Shown: one piece after another, positions 35,374-44,378 of the stretch
Layout: every line of letters starts with the position of its first letter
Numbering within the stretch: the first letter of the stretch is position 1
Source: Candidatus Bipolaricaulota bacterium
Lineage (GTDB): Bacteria > Bipolaricaulota > Bipolaricaulia > Bipolaricaulales > Bipolaricaulaceae
Assembly (NCBI GenBank): GCA_022838705.1
Contig: JALHJZ010000002.1
Span: 1 to 64,000 of the forward strand
Reading direction: 5' to 3'
DNA: 64,000 nucleotides
Position numbers and translations under genes: made by a program
The notes under the pieces: generated by a model
Database searches by the model: none
The model's input: the letters and a program-made list of their open reading frames with translations, nothing else
What the model was told of the DNA's origin: nothing

Positions 35374-35649
35374 CCCACCTCCAATCGTCGGAGACGGTCG
35401 GCGGCGGGACTCAGCGGAAAAGTGTTACCCCATGGGGAGTTCGGATGTCGAGGGAGGGAGGCCAAGGCCCACCGCGACGCATCGGGAATCCCTGGCTGGA
35501 ACCTCGTCCAGCTCCAGGCTCTCTTGCGTCCGGTTTGGCCTACCTGCGCACCCCATCCTCCTGAGAGAAGCTAGCGTCGGCGTGAGTATACGCGGGGCCG
35601 ACCCGCCTCCCCAGGGTAGATCCGGCCCGCGGGGAGGATCGAGGTCCCC
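35374..35649. other. 276-bp gap with no recognisable gene
   Basis: No open frame here has family features or a ribosome site. It lies between the decayed ABC-F gene start and the MFS gene end, so part may be eroded sequence. Confidence 0.5.
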
Positions 35650-36861
35650 TCACCCCGCCTGGCCACCCGCGGGGGACCTCCCCCAGATCCAGAGCGCGCC
35701 CGCCGCGAGGAGGGCGACGGCGGCGCCGAAGAAGAACGGCGCCCCCGGGCTCACCCCCTGCCAGAGCGCGCCCGCGATCACCGATGCCGGGAGGTCCATC
35801 GCCCCTACCACCAGGCTGTAGGTCCCGTATGCCGTGCCGCGTAGCTCGACGGGCACGAGGTCCGCGACCAGGGCCTTCGCGGTCCCGTAGGCAGCGCCGT
35901 AGTACGCCCCGTACACGGTGTACAGGACCCACATGTTCCACACCGCGCCGGCGAGGCCGAGGCCCAGGTAGATCCCGGCGTAGACGACCCACCCGGCCAC
36001 GATCACCGTCCGCCGGGGGATCCGATCGGAGAGAGCGCCGGCAGGGGTGGAGACGAGGGTGTAGACGAGGTTGAACGCGGCGAGCATACCGAGGATGCCG
36101 AGCACGTTGGTGCCCAGGGTCTGGGCGCGCAGGACGAGGAACGCGTCGGCGGAGTTGCCGAGCTCGAACAAGCCCACGATCCCGAGGAACACGAGGAACG
36201 GCCTCCCCAGGGCGCGGAACCGGATCGGGGAGTGTGCGCTCCTCGCTGCCCCCACCTCGCGCGCCCCTAGGGCGAGGACGAGCACGGCCAACCCGGCCGG
36301 GACGAGGCTAACCAAGACAACGGTGCGGAACGTGGCTTGGGTGAGTTCCCCCACCCCGCCCTGCGTCATCCACACCGCCGCCAGGGCCCCGAGGACGCCG
36401 ACCATCGCCCCGCCCGTGTCCGCCGCCCGATGGAAGCCGAATGCCAACCCCCGCCGCTTCTCGTCGATCGAATCGGCGACCAGGGCATCGCGGGGCGCGG
36501 TACGGATCCCCTTGCCCACCCGATCCGCCCACCGCACCCCGGCCACCGCCTCCCAGGACGAGGCGATGTACAAGAACGGTTTCGCCGCGGCCGACAGGGC
36601 ATAGCCCGCCACGGCGAGCCACTTCCGCTGCCCCAGCCGGTCCGAGATCCAGCCCGAGAACACCTTGAGGAGCGAGGCGGTGGACTCGGCCACCCCTTCG
36701 ATCACGCCGATGACGGTGGTCCCCACGCCGAGCACATTGGCCAGGTACAGGGGAACCAAGTTGAGGACCATCTCGCTCGACACGTCCATCAGGAAGCTCG
36801 TTATGCCCACCGCCCAAATGTTCCGCGGCAGGTGACGCAGTCCCAGCGCGCGCCTTCTCAT
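35650..36861 (-). CDS. Major facilitator superfamily transporter
   Basis: A 403-residue carrier with about 12 TM segments. Between TM2 and TM3 it has SGWISDRLGQRKW, an MFS motif A form, and WADRVGKGIRTAPRDALVAD, which marks a widespread uncharacterised MFS subgroup. A matching loop GALSDRIPRRTVIV occurs in the second half. Substrate unknown. The ATG at 36861 is chosen because GAGGTG lies 6 nt upstream and a TATAAT box lies at 36907-36902; ATGs further upstream overlap that box or lack a site. It diverges from the THEP1 gene. Confidence 0.88.
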   Translation of the reverse strand: MRRRALGLRHLPRNIWAVGITSFLMDVSSEMVLNLVPLYLANVLGVGTTVIGVIEGVAESTASLLKVFSGWISDRLGQRKWLAVAGYALSAAAKPFLYIASSWEAVAGVRWADRVGKGIRTAPRDALVADSIDEKRRGLAFGFHRAADTGGAMVGVLGALAAVWMTQGGVGELTQATFRTVVLVSLVPAGLAVLVLALGAREVGAARSAHSPIRFRALGRPFLVFLGIVGLFELGNSADAFLVLRAQTLGTNVLGILGMLAAFNLVYTLVSTPAGALSDRIPRRTVIVAGWVVYAGIYLGLGLAGAVWNMWVLYTVYGAYYGAAYGTAKALVADLVPVELRGTAYGTYSLVVGAMDLPASVIAGALWQGVSPGAPFFFGAAVALLAAGALWIWGRSPAGGQAG

Positions 36862-36901
36862 CCTCATCACCTCGTTAGGGAGCATCGAACCTGGAGCGGG
36901 C

Positions 36902-36925
36902 ATTATACGCCCCCGGAAGTAGAAT
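36902..36925. promoter_or_regulatory. Divergent -10 boxes of the MFS and THEP1 genes
   Basis: Minus strand TATAAT (36907-36902) faces the MFS gene with about 34 nt of leader. Plus strand TAGAAT (36920-36925) faces the NTPase gene. No clear -35 for either. Confidence 0.4.
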
Positions 36926-36944
36926 CCGGTCCGGGGCAGCGGGG

Positions 36945-37460
36945 ATGAGGATCGCGGTCACGGGGAATCCAGGCGTCGGGAAGTCCACCCTCGTCCTACA
37001 GGTCGTGGAGGACGTGCCGCTCTCGTGTGGCGGGATGGTCACGGCCGAGATCGGGAAGTGCGGCCGGCGGGTGGGGTTCTCCGTGCGCGACCTCGCCACG
37101 GGAGAGGAAGGGATCCTTGCCCACCTCCATCTCGCCGCTGGGCCGTCGTTTGGCCGGTACCGCCTCAACCTCCGCGATCTCGATGCGATCGGCGCCCAGG
37201 CCATCGAACGGGCGATCGAAGGCGCCCAGCTCGTGGTCGTGGACGAAGTTGGGCCGATGGAGCTCCATTCTCCACGGTTCATCCGCGCCGTGGAGCGGGC
37301 TCTTGAGGAAGCCCAGAACCTCCTTGTCACCGTCCACCGCGCCTCGAACCATCCCCTCGCCTACCGGATCCGCCACGGGACCGACCGCGTGGTCCACCTC
37401 ACCCCCGGGAACCGGGACCAAGCGGCCGCGGAGGTCATCCGCCTTCTCTCTGCGTGCTAG
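36945..37460 (+). CDS. THEP1-family nucleoside-triphosphatase
   Basis: A 171-residue P-loop NTPase. Walker A is VTGNPGVGKSTLV at residues 5-17. GGMVTAEI and RRVGFSVRDL follow, as in the Aquifex THEP1 family. Walker B is LVVVDEVGPMEL, and VTVHRASNHP is the conserved region after it. Members hydrolyse NTPs to NDPs; the cellular role is unclear. Common in thermophiles and archaea. Its end overlaps the convergent acyltransferase gene by 26 bp. Confidence 0.9.
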   Translation: MRIAVTGNPGVGKSTLVLQVVEDVPLSCGGMVTAEIGKCGRRVGFSVRDLATGEEGILAHLHLAAGPSFGRYRLNLRDLDAIGAQAIERAIEGAQLVVVDEVGPMELHSPRFIRAVERALEEAQNLLVTVHRASNHPLAYRIRHGTDRVVHLTPGNRDQAAAEVIRLLSAC

Positions 37461-38145
37461 ACCAGACGGGTCCGGGGAGTCCCACAAACCGCCGGTGGTA
37501 GCAATCGAAGCTCCTCTCCAACAGGCGCATCATCCGATCCACGTCCGCCCGTTCGGGGAGGGAAAAATCCGGAGACACGGCCGCACCGAAGTGCACGCAA
37601 ACCCAGCCCTTGCGGCGCAACGACCGAACGACATGGAAAAAGAGCGGCCCCAGGGCGAGCTCCTCACCTTGGGGAGAGAGGATGTACGCGTTCTCGAGGC
37701 CGATCGGGACAACGGGGACCCCCGCCCGGCGCGCCAGGACGGCCGCCCCCGGCTTGAGCGTCCCGCGCCGGAAGTCCGGGCCATCGGCAAAGACCATGAT
37801 CTGCCCCCCTTTCTGGAGGTGTTCTACGGCCGCACGGAGGGTCCGCCGGTTGAACTCCTTCTCCCCTTCGCGGATCTCGAACCGCCAGAGTGCCCTATAG
37901 AACGGGCGCAGGAAGGGATAGCGCGGGTCGATCGAGAACAGGGCAGGGGTGCGCCATGAACCCACAGCCCGCGCCACGTAGAGGGGATCGGGCCCCCCGC
38001 TGTGCGTTACGGCGAGCACGCACGGCCCCTGGGGGCGAGGCCCCTCGACCCGGACCTCGACCAAGAGCGGGAGGGCCACCACCCCCAGACCGCAGGGTAG
38101 GGAGAGGATCGCGCGTCCCCCTGCCCTCATCGCGCGGCCGATCAT
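37435..38145 (-). CDS. PlsC/LPLAT-type 1-acyl-glycerol acyltransferase
   Basis: A 236-residue acyltransferase. The HX4D catalytic motif is VTHSGGPDPLYVA near residue 60. FEIREGEKEFNRRTL and VFADGPDFRRGTLKPGA replace the usual blocks II-III (FPEGTRS), so the Glu-Gly of block III is changed to Asp-Gly. A hydrophobic N-terminal segment (ILSLPCGLGVVALPLLV) anchors it. It probably acylates a phospho- or glycolipid. The ATG at 38145 is 14 bp after the GT4 stop; a longer frame would overlap that gene. Confidence 0.82.
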   Translation of the reverse strand: MIGRAMRAGGRAILSLPCGLGVVALPLLVEVRVEGPRPQGPCVLAVTHSGGPDPLYVARAVGSWRTPALFSIDPRYPFLRPFYRALWRFEIREGEKEFNRRTLRAAVEHLQKGGQIMVFADGPDFRRGTLKPGAAVLARRAGVPVVPIGLENAYILSPQGEELALGPLFFHVVRSLRRKGWVCVHFGAAVSPDFSLPERADVDRMMRLLERSFDCYHRRFVGLPGPVWSSTQREGG

Positions 38146-38159
38146 GGCCCTGCCGCTGC

Positions 38160-39338
38160 TCAGGCGATGGGGCCAGCGGCCTGAGCGCAGGTGTGCCTTC
38201 CGGACCGTTCCCTCCGGAGACCCTCGTAGATCTCCATCAACCGGGCCACCGACGCCCGCGCGCTGTGCGCTACCGCCCATCTCCGCGCTCTCTCCCCCAT
38301 CTCCTTCCGCCACGCTTCATCCGCGAGGAGGGAAAGACACGCGTCAGCGAAGGCACCCTCATCTTCCCTGACGAGCAGCCCTGTCTCCCCCGAGACAATC
38401 AGATCCGCCACCCCCATCGCGTCCACCGCGACCGGAGGGGTCCCGCCCATCATCGCCTCCATCACCACCAGCCCCTGGGTCTCCGTCTTTGAGGCGAACA
38501 CGAACAGCGTGGCCTGACGGTAGGGATCGATCAAGCGCTCCCATGGGAGATGACCGACGAACACCACCCGCTCGGTCAATCCCAGCTCGCGCACGAGTCC
38601 CTCCAGCTTCGGACGGTGGGGGCCATCCCCGATGATCACCAGCCACGCCCCGGAACGCTCCCTGGCGATCCGGCGGAAGGCCCGGATCAGGAACTCGATG
38701 TTCTTCTCCCATCCTAGCCTCCCCACGTAGAGGAGGATCTCCGAGCTCGGGGGGAGCCCGAGGGCCTGGCGAACGTCCCACATTGGGGGATGGGTGTACG
38801 CTTCCTCGTCCACGCCAAACGGGAGAATATGGATAGGGACCTTGACCCCATACTGACGCAGCTCGCGCTCAATGTGGCTGGAGGGAGCGATCACGGCATC
38901 ACAGCGGTTGCAGAACATGCGGCTGAGGCGTTCCACCGCTTGGCGCGACGGGCGGAATGGATAGGGCACGTACTTGCGGTACTCCACGTAACGGGTGTGG
39001 TAGGTGTGGACATGGGGTATCCCATAGCGGAGGGAAGCCCAGAACCCAACCAGTCCCACGGAGAAGGGATCGTGGCTGTGCACGATGTCCAGGTCCCTCA
39101 GGGCCGCGAAGGCCCGGCGGTTGTAGGGGAGGGCAACCCGCAACCCCTTGTAGAGGATGAACCTCACCGAGCGAAAGCGGTACAGATCCTCCCTCTTCTC
39201 CCGCGCTTCGGGATGGGCGGGGGCGAACACGCGGACCTCGTGGCCCCCCTGCCTCAGCTCGCGCTCCATGAGCCGGACCACGGTGACTACCCCGTTCGAG
39301 TCCGGCGTGTAGGTATCCGTGAAGATCCCGATCTTCAT
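38160..39338 (-). CDS. GT4 glycosyltransferase (diacylglycerol glucosyltransferase-like)
   Basis: A 392-residue GT-B enzyme. N-terminal MKIGIFTDTYTPDSNGVVTV is typical of the group with lipid glucosyltransferases (Acholeplasma-type) and PimB. HTYHTRYVEY in the acceptor domain and LYVGRLGWEKNIEFLIRAF and ASKTETQGLVVMEAMMGGTP in the donor domain are standard GT4 blocks, with the E-x7-E donor signature. It probably uses a nucleotide sugar and a membrane lipid acceptor. Between a GT2 gene and a PlsC-type gene with gaps of 14-16 bp. Confidence 0.9.
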   Translation of the reverse strand: MKIGIFTDTYTPDSNGVVTVVRLMERELRQGGHEVRVFAPAHPEAREKREDLYRFRSVRFILYKGLRVALPYNRRAFAALRDLDIVHSHDPFSVGLVGFWASLRYGIPHVHTYHTRYVEYRKYVPYPFRPSRQAVERLSRMFCNRCDAVIAPSSHIERELRQYGVKVPIHILPFGVDEEAYTHPPMWDVRQALGLPPSSEILLYVGRLGWEKNIEFLIRAFRRIARERSGAWLVIIGDGPHRPKLEGLVRELGLTERVVFVGHLPWERLIDPYRQATLFVFASKTETQGLVVMEAMMGGTPPVAVDAMGVADLIVSGETGLLVREDEGAFADACLSLLADEAWRKEMGERARRWAVAHSARASVARLMEIYEGLRRERSGRHTCAQAAGPIA

Positions 39339-39354
39339 CCCATCGCCCCTCGCC

Positions 39355-40092
39355 TCATCGCGGAGGCTTCACCGACGGACCGCGCGCCCAGAAGCTCTGC
39401 CAGCGAAGCTTCTCCTGACCCGTGGCGACCTCGAGCCATGTTCGAAACGCCTTCCAGGTTGCGGGGACCACGTTCCTCCCCGCGAACCGCCGGTTGGAGG
39501 TTAAGCATACAAGATCGGGGACATACCTCACCTTCCCAAACTGGGCTAGCCGGCGAGCGAGGCGCAAGTCGGGGGCGACGAGGTCAGCGAACGGGGGATA
39601 CCCTCCCGCTGCGAGGTAGGCCTCCCGCCTCATCCCGAAATTCGCGGCCCCTACCTGGTACACGCCGCAGGCCCGCGAGGCCCGGACGAGGAGGGTATAC
39701 CCGACGATCGTCGCAGCACGGATCGGGTTCCTGTACTCCCGGAACCCGATCGGACCGTACACTGCTACCACCTCCGGTCGCTCCAAGGCGGCGACCATCT
39801 TCTGCAGCCAGTCCGGCGGGTAAAGGGTGTCGGCGTCGGCAGAGGCGATGTAGCCGGTGGTGGATTCTGCAAATCCCCGCGCCATCGCCCACGCGGGGCC
39901 TCTCCTCTCCTCACCGAGGACCCGGTCCGCGAAGCGCGCAGCGATCTCCAGGCTGCGGTCGGTGCTCCCGTTGTCCACCACGAGGAGCTCGAAGTCGGTG
40001 AACGTCTGCGCGCGGAGCGAACGGAGCGTCTCCGCGAGGAACCCCTCCTCGTTCAGTACGGGAACGACGACCGTGATCGTCGGTTCGCTCAC
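39355..40092 (-). CDS. GT2-family glycosyltransferase
   Basis: A 245-residue GT-A fold enzyme. It starts TITVVVPVLNEEGFLAETLR and has LLVVDNGSTDRSLEIA, ASADADTLYPPDWL (DxD) and VGAANFGMRREAYLAAGGYP. Acceptor unknown. It lacks a long C-terminal TM region. GTG start 26 bp after the leuS stop. Confidence 0.9.
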   Translation of the reverse strand: MSEPTITVVVPVLNEEGFLAETLRSLRAQTFTDFELLVVDNGSTDRSLEIAARFADRVLGEERRGPAWAMARGFAESTTGYIASADADTLYPPDWLQKMVAALERPEVVAVYGPIGFREYRNPIRAATIVGYTLLVRASRACGVYQVGAANFGMRREAYLAAGGYPPFADLVAPDLRLARRLAQFGKVRYVPDLVCLTSNRRFAGRNVVPATWKAFRTWLEVATGQEKLRWQSFWARGPSVKPPR

Positions 40093-40118
40093 GTTTCACC
40101 TGCCTCGCCGGGGGCGCC

Positions 40119-42680
40119 TCATCGCACCACGATCGACACGAGCTTCCCCGGGACGGCGATCACCCGCTGAACCTCGTGGCCCCGGAGGCGTTCCTGGACA
40201 TCGGGGGCCGTGAGGGCCGCCTCCCGCAGGGCGTCCGGATCGGAGGCGGCGTGGGCCGCCAGCCGCAGCCGGGTCCGCACCTTGCCGTTGATCTGGACCG
40301 GGACCTCTACCTCGTCCCCCGCCACCGCGCGCGGATCGTACTCCGGCCACGGCGTGTCGAGGATGGCCCTCTCCTCCCCCAGTCTTTGCCACAGCTCCTC
40401 GGCGAGGAACGGGGTGAACGGGGAGAGGAGGAGGATCATCCGGGAGAGCACCGCGCGCACGAGTTGCAGGTCGGGACCTGGACCCTCCACATACGCCGCG
40501 GCTTCGTTGGCGAGCTCCATGATCGCCGCAATCGCCGTGTTCAGGCCCAGCCTCTCCCCAAACTCCTCCGTCACCTTCTTCACCGTGGCGTGGAGCTTCT
40601 GCCACAGGGCGCGCTCAGCGGGGCCGAACCGTGAGGGGTCCGGCTCTCCAGCGATCCCGGCGAGGTGGGGCAGTTGCCCAACCACCAAGTTCCAAAACCG
40701 GTTCACGAACCGCCACGCCCCGCGGATCCCCTCCTCCGACCACTCGATGTCCCGATCCGGGGGGCCCATGAACAGGGTGTACAGCCGCTCCGTGTCCGCC
40801 CCGTAGCGCTGGATGATGTCCGCCGGCTCGACCACGTTCTTCTTCGACTTCGACATCGCAAAGTACGAGGTCGCGACCTCCTGGCCGCACTTCGTACACC
40901 GCAGGTCGTCTACCTCCTTCGGGTACAGCCAGCCATGCTGGGGACACTTGTAGGCGGTGTGGCAGACCATCCCCTGGGTGAACAGGCGGCGGAACGGCTC
41001 CGTGAACCCCACGTACCCCAGGTCGTGAAGGGCCTTGGTGATGAACCGGGCGTAGAGGAGGTGGAGGATGGCATGTTCGACCCCCCCCACGTAGAGGTCC
41101 ACCGGGAGCCAGCGGTTCACATCCTCCGTCACGAACGGGACCTCCTCCGCGTGGGGGGACACGAAGCGAAGGAAGTACCACGACGAGTCCACGAACGTGT
41201 CCATCGTGTCCGTATCCCGTCGCGCCTCCCCCCCACAGCGGGGACAGACCGTATCCGCATAGCCGGGGATGTCGGCGAGCCCCATCTTCCCGATGAACGG
41301 GACCTCAGGGAGGAGGACGGGGAGGTCTTCTTCGGGCACAGGGACGACCCCGCAGCGGTCGCAGTATACGATCGGGATCGGGGCCCCCCAGTACCGCTGG
41401 CGGGAGATGAGCCAGTCCCGTAGCTTGTAGACCACTGTCCGTTCCCCGATCCCCTGCTCCTCGAGGTAGGCGATCGTGCGCGCGATGGCCGTCGCGGCCG
41501 GGGTCCCACTGAGCGGGCCGGAGCGGACCATCGTCCCCGGTCCGGTGTACGCAGTCCCCATCGCGTGCGGGTCGAGGACCGGCCCGTCCGGGGGCGCAAT
41601 GACGACGCGGATCGGGAGCCCGAACGCCCGCGCGAACGTGAAGTCGCGCTCGTCGTGGGCGGGGACGGCCATGATCGCCCCTGTGCCGTAGGTCGGCATC
41701 ACGTAATCGGCGATCCAGATCGGGATCGGCTCCCCCGTCACCGGGTTCAGGGCGCGGGATCCCGTGAACACGCCGGTCTTCTCCCGCTCCGCGGACAGCC
41801 GCTCGATCTCGGAGGCGCGGCCCGCCGCGCGTCGGTACCCTTCCACCTCCGCCCGCCGCTCCGGGACGGTGAGCGCGTCCACAAGCGGATGCTCGGGGGC
41901 GAGCACGAGGAACGTTGCCCCCCACAGGGTGTCGGGACGGGTCGTGAACACGCGGATCTCCTCCCCTCCCTCGCAGCGGAACGCGATCGTGGCCCCCTCG
42001 GAGCGGCCGATCCAGTTCTCTTGCATCTTCTTCACGTGGTCGGGCCACGCCAGGTCCGCCAGATCCGCAAGCAGTCGGTCCGCGTAGGCCGTGATCCGGA
42101 AGAACCACTGGTCGAGTTCCCTCTGCTCGGGCGGGGTCCCGCACCGCTCGCACTCCCCGCCCACCACCTGCTCGTTGGCGAGCACGGTCTTACAGTTCGG
42201 GCAGTAGTTCACCGCGGCCCGCTTTTTGTAGGCAAGGCCGTTCTCATAAAGCTTCAAGAACAGCCACTGCGTCCAGCGGTAGTAGTCGGGGAGGCAAGTC
42301 GTGACCTCGCGCTCCCAGTCGTACTCGATCCCCCATGCCCGGAACTGGTTCTTAGCGTAGGCGATGTTGGCGAGCGTCCAGTCCCGCGGGTGGATCCCCC
42401 GCTCGATGGCAGCGTTCTCCGCCGGGAGCCCGAACGCGTCCCACCCCATCGGGTTGAGGACGTCGTGGCCGCGCATGAGGAGGAACCGCACGATCGCGTC
42501 GCCGATGATGTAGTTCCGGCCATGGCCAACGTGGAGGTACCCGGACGGGTAGGGGAACATGTTCAGGTAGTAGAACTTCCTCTTCGGGTGTGCGGTGTCG
42601 ACCCGAAAATAGCCCCTCTCCCGCCAGAAATCCCGCCACCTTTCTTCGATCGTGTGCGGATCGTAGGATTCGTGCTTCAA
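40119..42680 (-). CDS. leuS: Leucine--tRNA ligase
   Basis: An 853-residue class I synthetase of the bacterial type. HIGH motif is YPSGYLHVGHGRNYI; the KMSKS motif is MSKSKKNVVEP. Zinc-type Cys groups are present (CPNCKTV, CERCG, CDRCG). The CP1 editing region has MAVPAHDERDF. The C-terminal anticodon domain follows. The start codon is TTG at 42680, which overlaps the mutase stop as TTGA; no ATG/GTG nearby would keep the conserved N-terminus. Confidence 0.97.
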   Translation of the reverse strand: MKHESYDPHTIEERWRDFWRERGYFRVDTAHPKRKFYYLNMFPYPSGYLHVGHGRNYIIGDAIVRFLLMRGHDVLNPMGWDAFGLPAENAAIERGIHPRDWTLANIAYAKNQFRAWGIEYDWEREVTTCLPDYYRWTQWLFLKLYENGLAYKKRAAVNYCPNCKTVLANEQVVGGECERCGTPPEQRELDQWFFRITAYADRLLADLADLAWPDHVKKMQENWIGRSEGATIAFRCEGGEEIRVFTTRPDTLWGATFLVLAPEHPLVDALTVPERRAEVEGYRRAAGRASEIERLSAEREKTGVFTGSRALNPVTGEPIPIWIADYVMPTYGTGAIMAVPAHDERDFTFARAFGLPIRVVIAPPDGPVLDPHAMGTAYTGPGTMVRSGPLSGTPAATAIARTIAYLEEQGIGERTVVYKLRDWLISRQRYWGAPIPIVYCDRCGVVPVPEEDLPVLLPEVPFIGKMGLADIPGYADTVCPRCGGEARRDTDTMDTFVDSSWYFLRFVSPHAEEVPFVTEDVNRWLPVDLYVGGVEHAILHLLYARFITKALHDLGYVGFTEPFRRLFTQGMVCHTAYKCPQHGWLYPKEVDDLRCTKCGQEVATSYFAMSKSKKNVVEPADIIQRYGADTERLYTLFMGPPDRDIEWSEEGIRGAWRFVNRFWNLVVGQLPHLAGIAGEPDPSRFGPAERALWQKLHATVKKVTEEFGERLGLNTAIAAIMELANEAAAYVEGPGPDLQLVRAVLSRMILLLSPFTPFLAEELWQRLGEERAILDTPWPEYDPRAVAGDEVEVPVQINGKVRTRLRLAAHAASDPDALREAALTAPDVQERLRGHEVQRVIAVPGKLVSIVVR

Positions 42681-44137
42681 AGGAGCCCCCCCCTTGCCAG
42701 CCGTTCCGCCTCGTCCAAGACGAGCTGCACGACGGCGGGGGAGTCCATCTCGCAGTACAGCCGCAAGATGGGCTCCGTCCCGGAGGCCCGGAAAAGGACC
42801 CAGCCCCGATCGAGGCGCAGCTTGAGCCCGTCCAGGGTCTCCACCTTGACCACCCTCTGGCCAGCCAGCCGGTCGGGGGGGGCGGCGGCCAGGCGCTCCA
42901 TGATCTCGAGGCGGGTCGGGAGGGCGAGGTCACGCCGCGCGTAGTGGTGCGGCCCAACGAGCTTGAACAGCTCCTCGATGAGGGCGCCGAGGGGCTTGCC
43001 GGTCGCGGCGACGAGCTCGAGGAGGAGGAGGTTCGAGAGCACCCCGTCCCGCTCGGGCAGGTGCCAGGCGTACCCATACCCGCCGGACTCCTCGCCCGCG
43101 AACGCCGCCTTCCCCGTCACGAGATCCTCCACCGCCCACTTGAACCCGACCCGGATCTCCCGCCACGGAACGCCGACGTGGTCCGCGAGCTTCCCGATCA
43201 TGTCCGTGAGGGCGAACGACTTGAGGATCATCCCGTCCAGCTTCCGATGCTGGCTGAGGTGCCACACGAGGAGGGCGGCCGTGCGATGGGTGTCGAGGAA
43301 CTGGCCACGCTCGTCCATCGCTGCCGCCCGGTCCCCATCGCCATCCGTGATCAGGCCAACCACGATCCGCCCCCGTGCCCGTGCCCGCAGGGAGCGGATC
43401 ACGGCCTTGAGGGGAACCACGTTCTCCGGCAAGGGTTCCGGCTTCTTGCCACCGAACAGGGGATCCACGGTCGAGCGGACCTCGAGGTGGGGGATGCGCA
43501 CTGCCCCGAGGAGGCTAGCGAGGTATCCCTGCGCAGAGCCGTACATCGCGTCCACCACCACGTAAAGGGGGGCGCGGGCCAGTTCCCGCAGGTCCACCGC
43601 GTCCCGCAGCCGAGCGAGGTACTCCTCCTTGATCGCCACCGTCTCCACCGGCGGATCCCCCACCTTCGGGGCGTGAGGGGGAAGGTGCGATTCGATGAGG
43701 GTTGTGATCTCGGCGGTGGCCGATCCGCCGTACTCGGGCTTGAACTTCACCCCGCTCCACTGGGGTGGGTTGTGGGAGGCGGTGATCATCGCCCCCCCGG
43801 CCAATCCCCGCTTCACGACCGCGGCCGATACCGCGGGGGTGGGGACGGGACCATCCGTGACCTGGACCGGGATCCCCGCCTCGGCCACGGTGCGGCCGAG
43901 ATGGCGGGCGAACTCCGCGGACAGGAAACGCGTGTCGTAGCCCACGATCAGGCCTGCCGTTGCGGGACGGCAAGGCACGCCCCACTCCCGATACGGGGCA
44001 AGGCCGCTCCGCCGGGAGTCGTGGAGGGAAGCCGCGATCGCCGCTCCCACCCGCGCCACGTTGGCGTACGTGAAATCATCGGCGATCACGCCGCGCCAGC
44101 CATCGGTTCCAAACTTGATCCTAGCTTCTAGAGCCAT
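42677..44137 (-). CDS. Phosphoglucomutase/phosphomannomutase family protein
   Basis: A 486-residue alpha-D-phosphohexomutase. IKFGTDGWRGVIADDF is at the N-terminus, the phosphoserine loop is ITASHNPPQWSGVK, metal binding is LITDGDGDRAAAMDE, sugar binding is GEESGGYGYAWH, and the phosphate site is FRASGTEPILRLY. It interconverts hexose-1-P and hexose-6-P for sugar nucleotide or glycogen supply. Start at 44137 follows GGAGGGGG; a longer frame would overlap the upstream small gene fully. Confidence 0.93.
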   Translation of the reverse strand: MALEARIKFGTDGWRGVIADDFTYANVARVGAAIAASLHDSRRSGLAPYREWGVPCRPATAGLIVGYDTRFLSAEFARHLGRTVAEAGIPVQVTDGPVPTPAVSAAVVKRGLAGGAMITASHNPPQWSGVKFKPEYGGSATAEITTLIESHLPPHAPKVGDPPVETVAIKEEYLARLRDAVDLRELARAPLYVVVDAMYGSAQGYLASLLGAVRIPHLEVRSTVDPLFGGKKPEPLPENVVPLKAVIRSLRARARGRIVVGLITDGDGDRAAAMDERGQFLDTHRTAALLVWHLSQHRKLDGMILKSFALTDMIGKLADHVGVPWREIRVGFKWAVEDLVTGKAAFAGEESGGYGYAWHLPERDGVLSNLLLLELVAATGKPLGALIEELFKLVGPHHYARRDLALPTRLEIMERLAAAPPDRLAGQRVVKVETLDGLKLRLDRGWVLFRASGTEPILRLYCEMDSPAVVQLVLDEAERLARGGLL

Positions 44138-44369
44138 GTCGCCCCCTCCGGGGGGAACGCTCAAGATCCACCCGCACGATGTGGGGAGGCATCTGGATCC
44201 CATCCGACTGGAGGAGGTCGGCGATCAGGTCCAACGGGAGGGCGGTCTCCAGCCACAGGTCGCGAATCGAAACCACCCCGTTCCGCACCGGGACCCGGTC
44301 CAGCGCCTTCTCAATCGCCCGCCGATATCCGTCCGGGAACCGAGCCAGCTCCTGCTCGAGGGTCTCCAT
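44121..44369 (-). CDS. Small hypothetical protein
   Basis: An 82-residue soluble protein not recognised. It has helical segments (LEQELARFPDGYRRAIEKAL), a middle resembling a small DNA-binding or adaptor fold (GVVSIRDLWLETALPLDLIADL) and an Arg-rich end. It overlaps the mutase start by 17 bp and begins 9 bp after the DUF4139 gene stop, so it is likely real and coupled. Confidence 0.6.
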   Translation of the reverse strand: METLEQELARFPDGYRRAIEKALDRVPVRNGVVSIRDLWLETALPLDLIADLLQSDGIQMPPHIVRVDLERSPRRGRHGSRS

Positions 44370-44378
44370 AGCCGGTGC

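Noticed and set aside
35350..35574. A 74-codon plus-strand frame in the gap after the broken ABC-F gene.
   Set aside because: No ribosome site, no family resemblance and GC-rich random composition.
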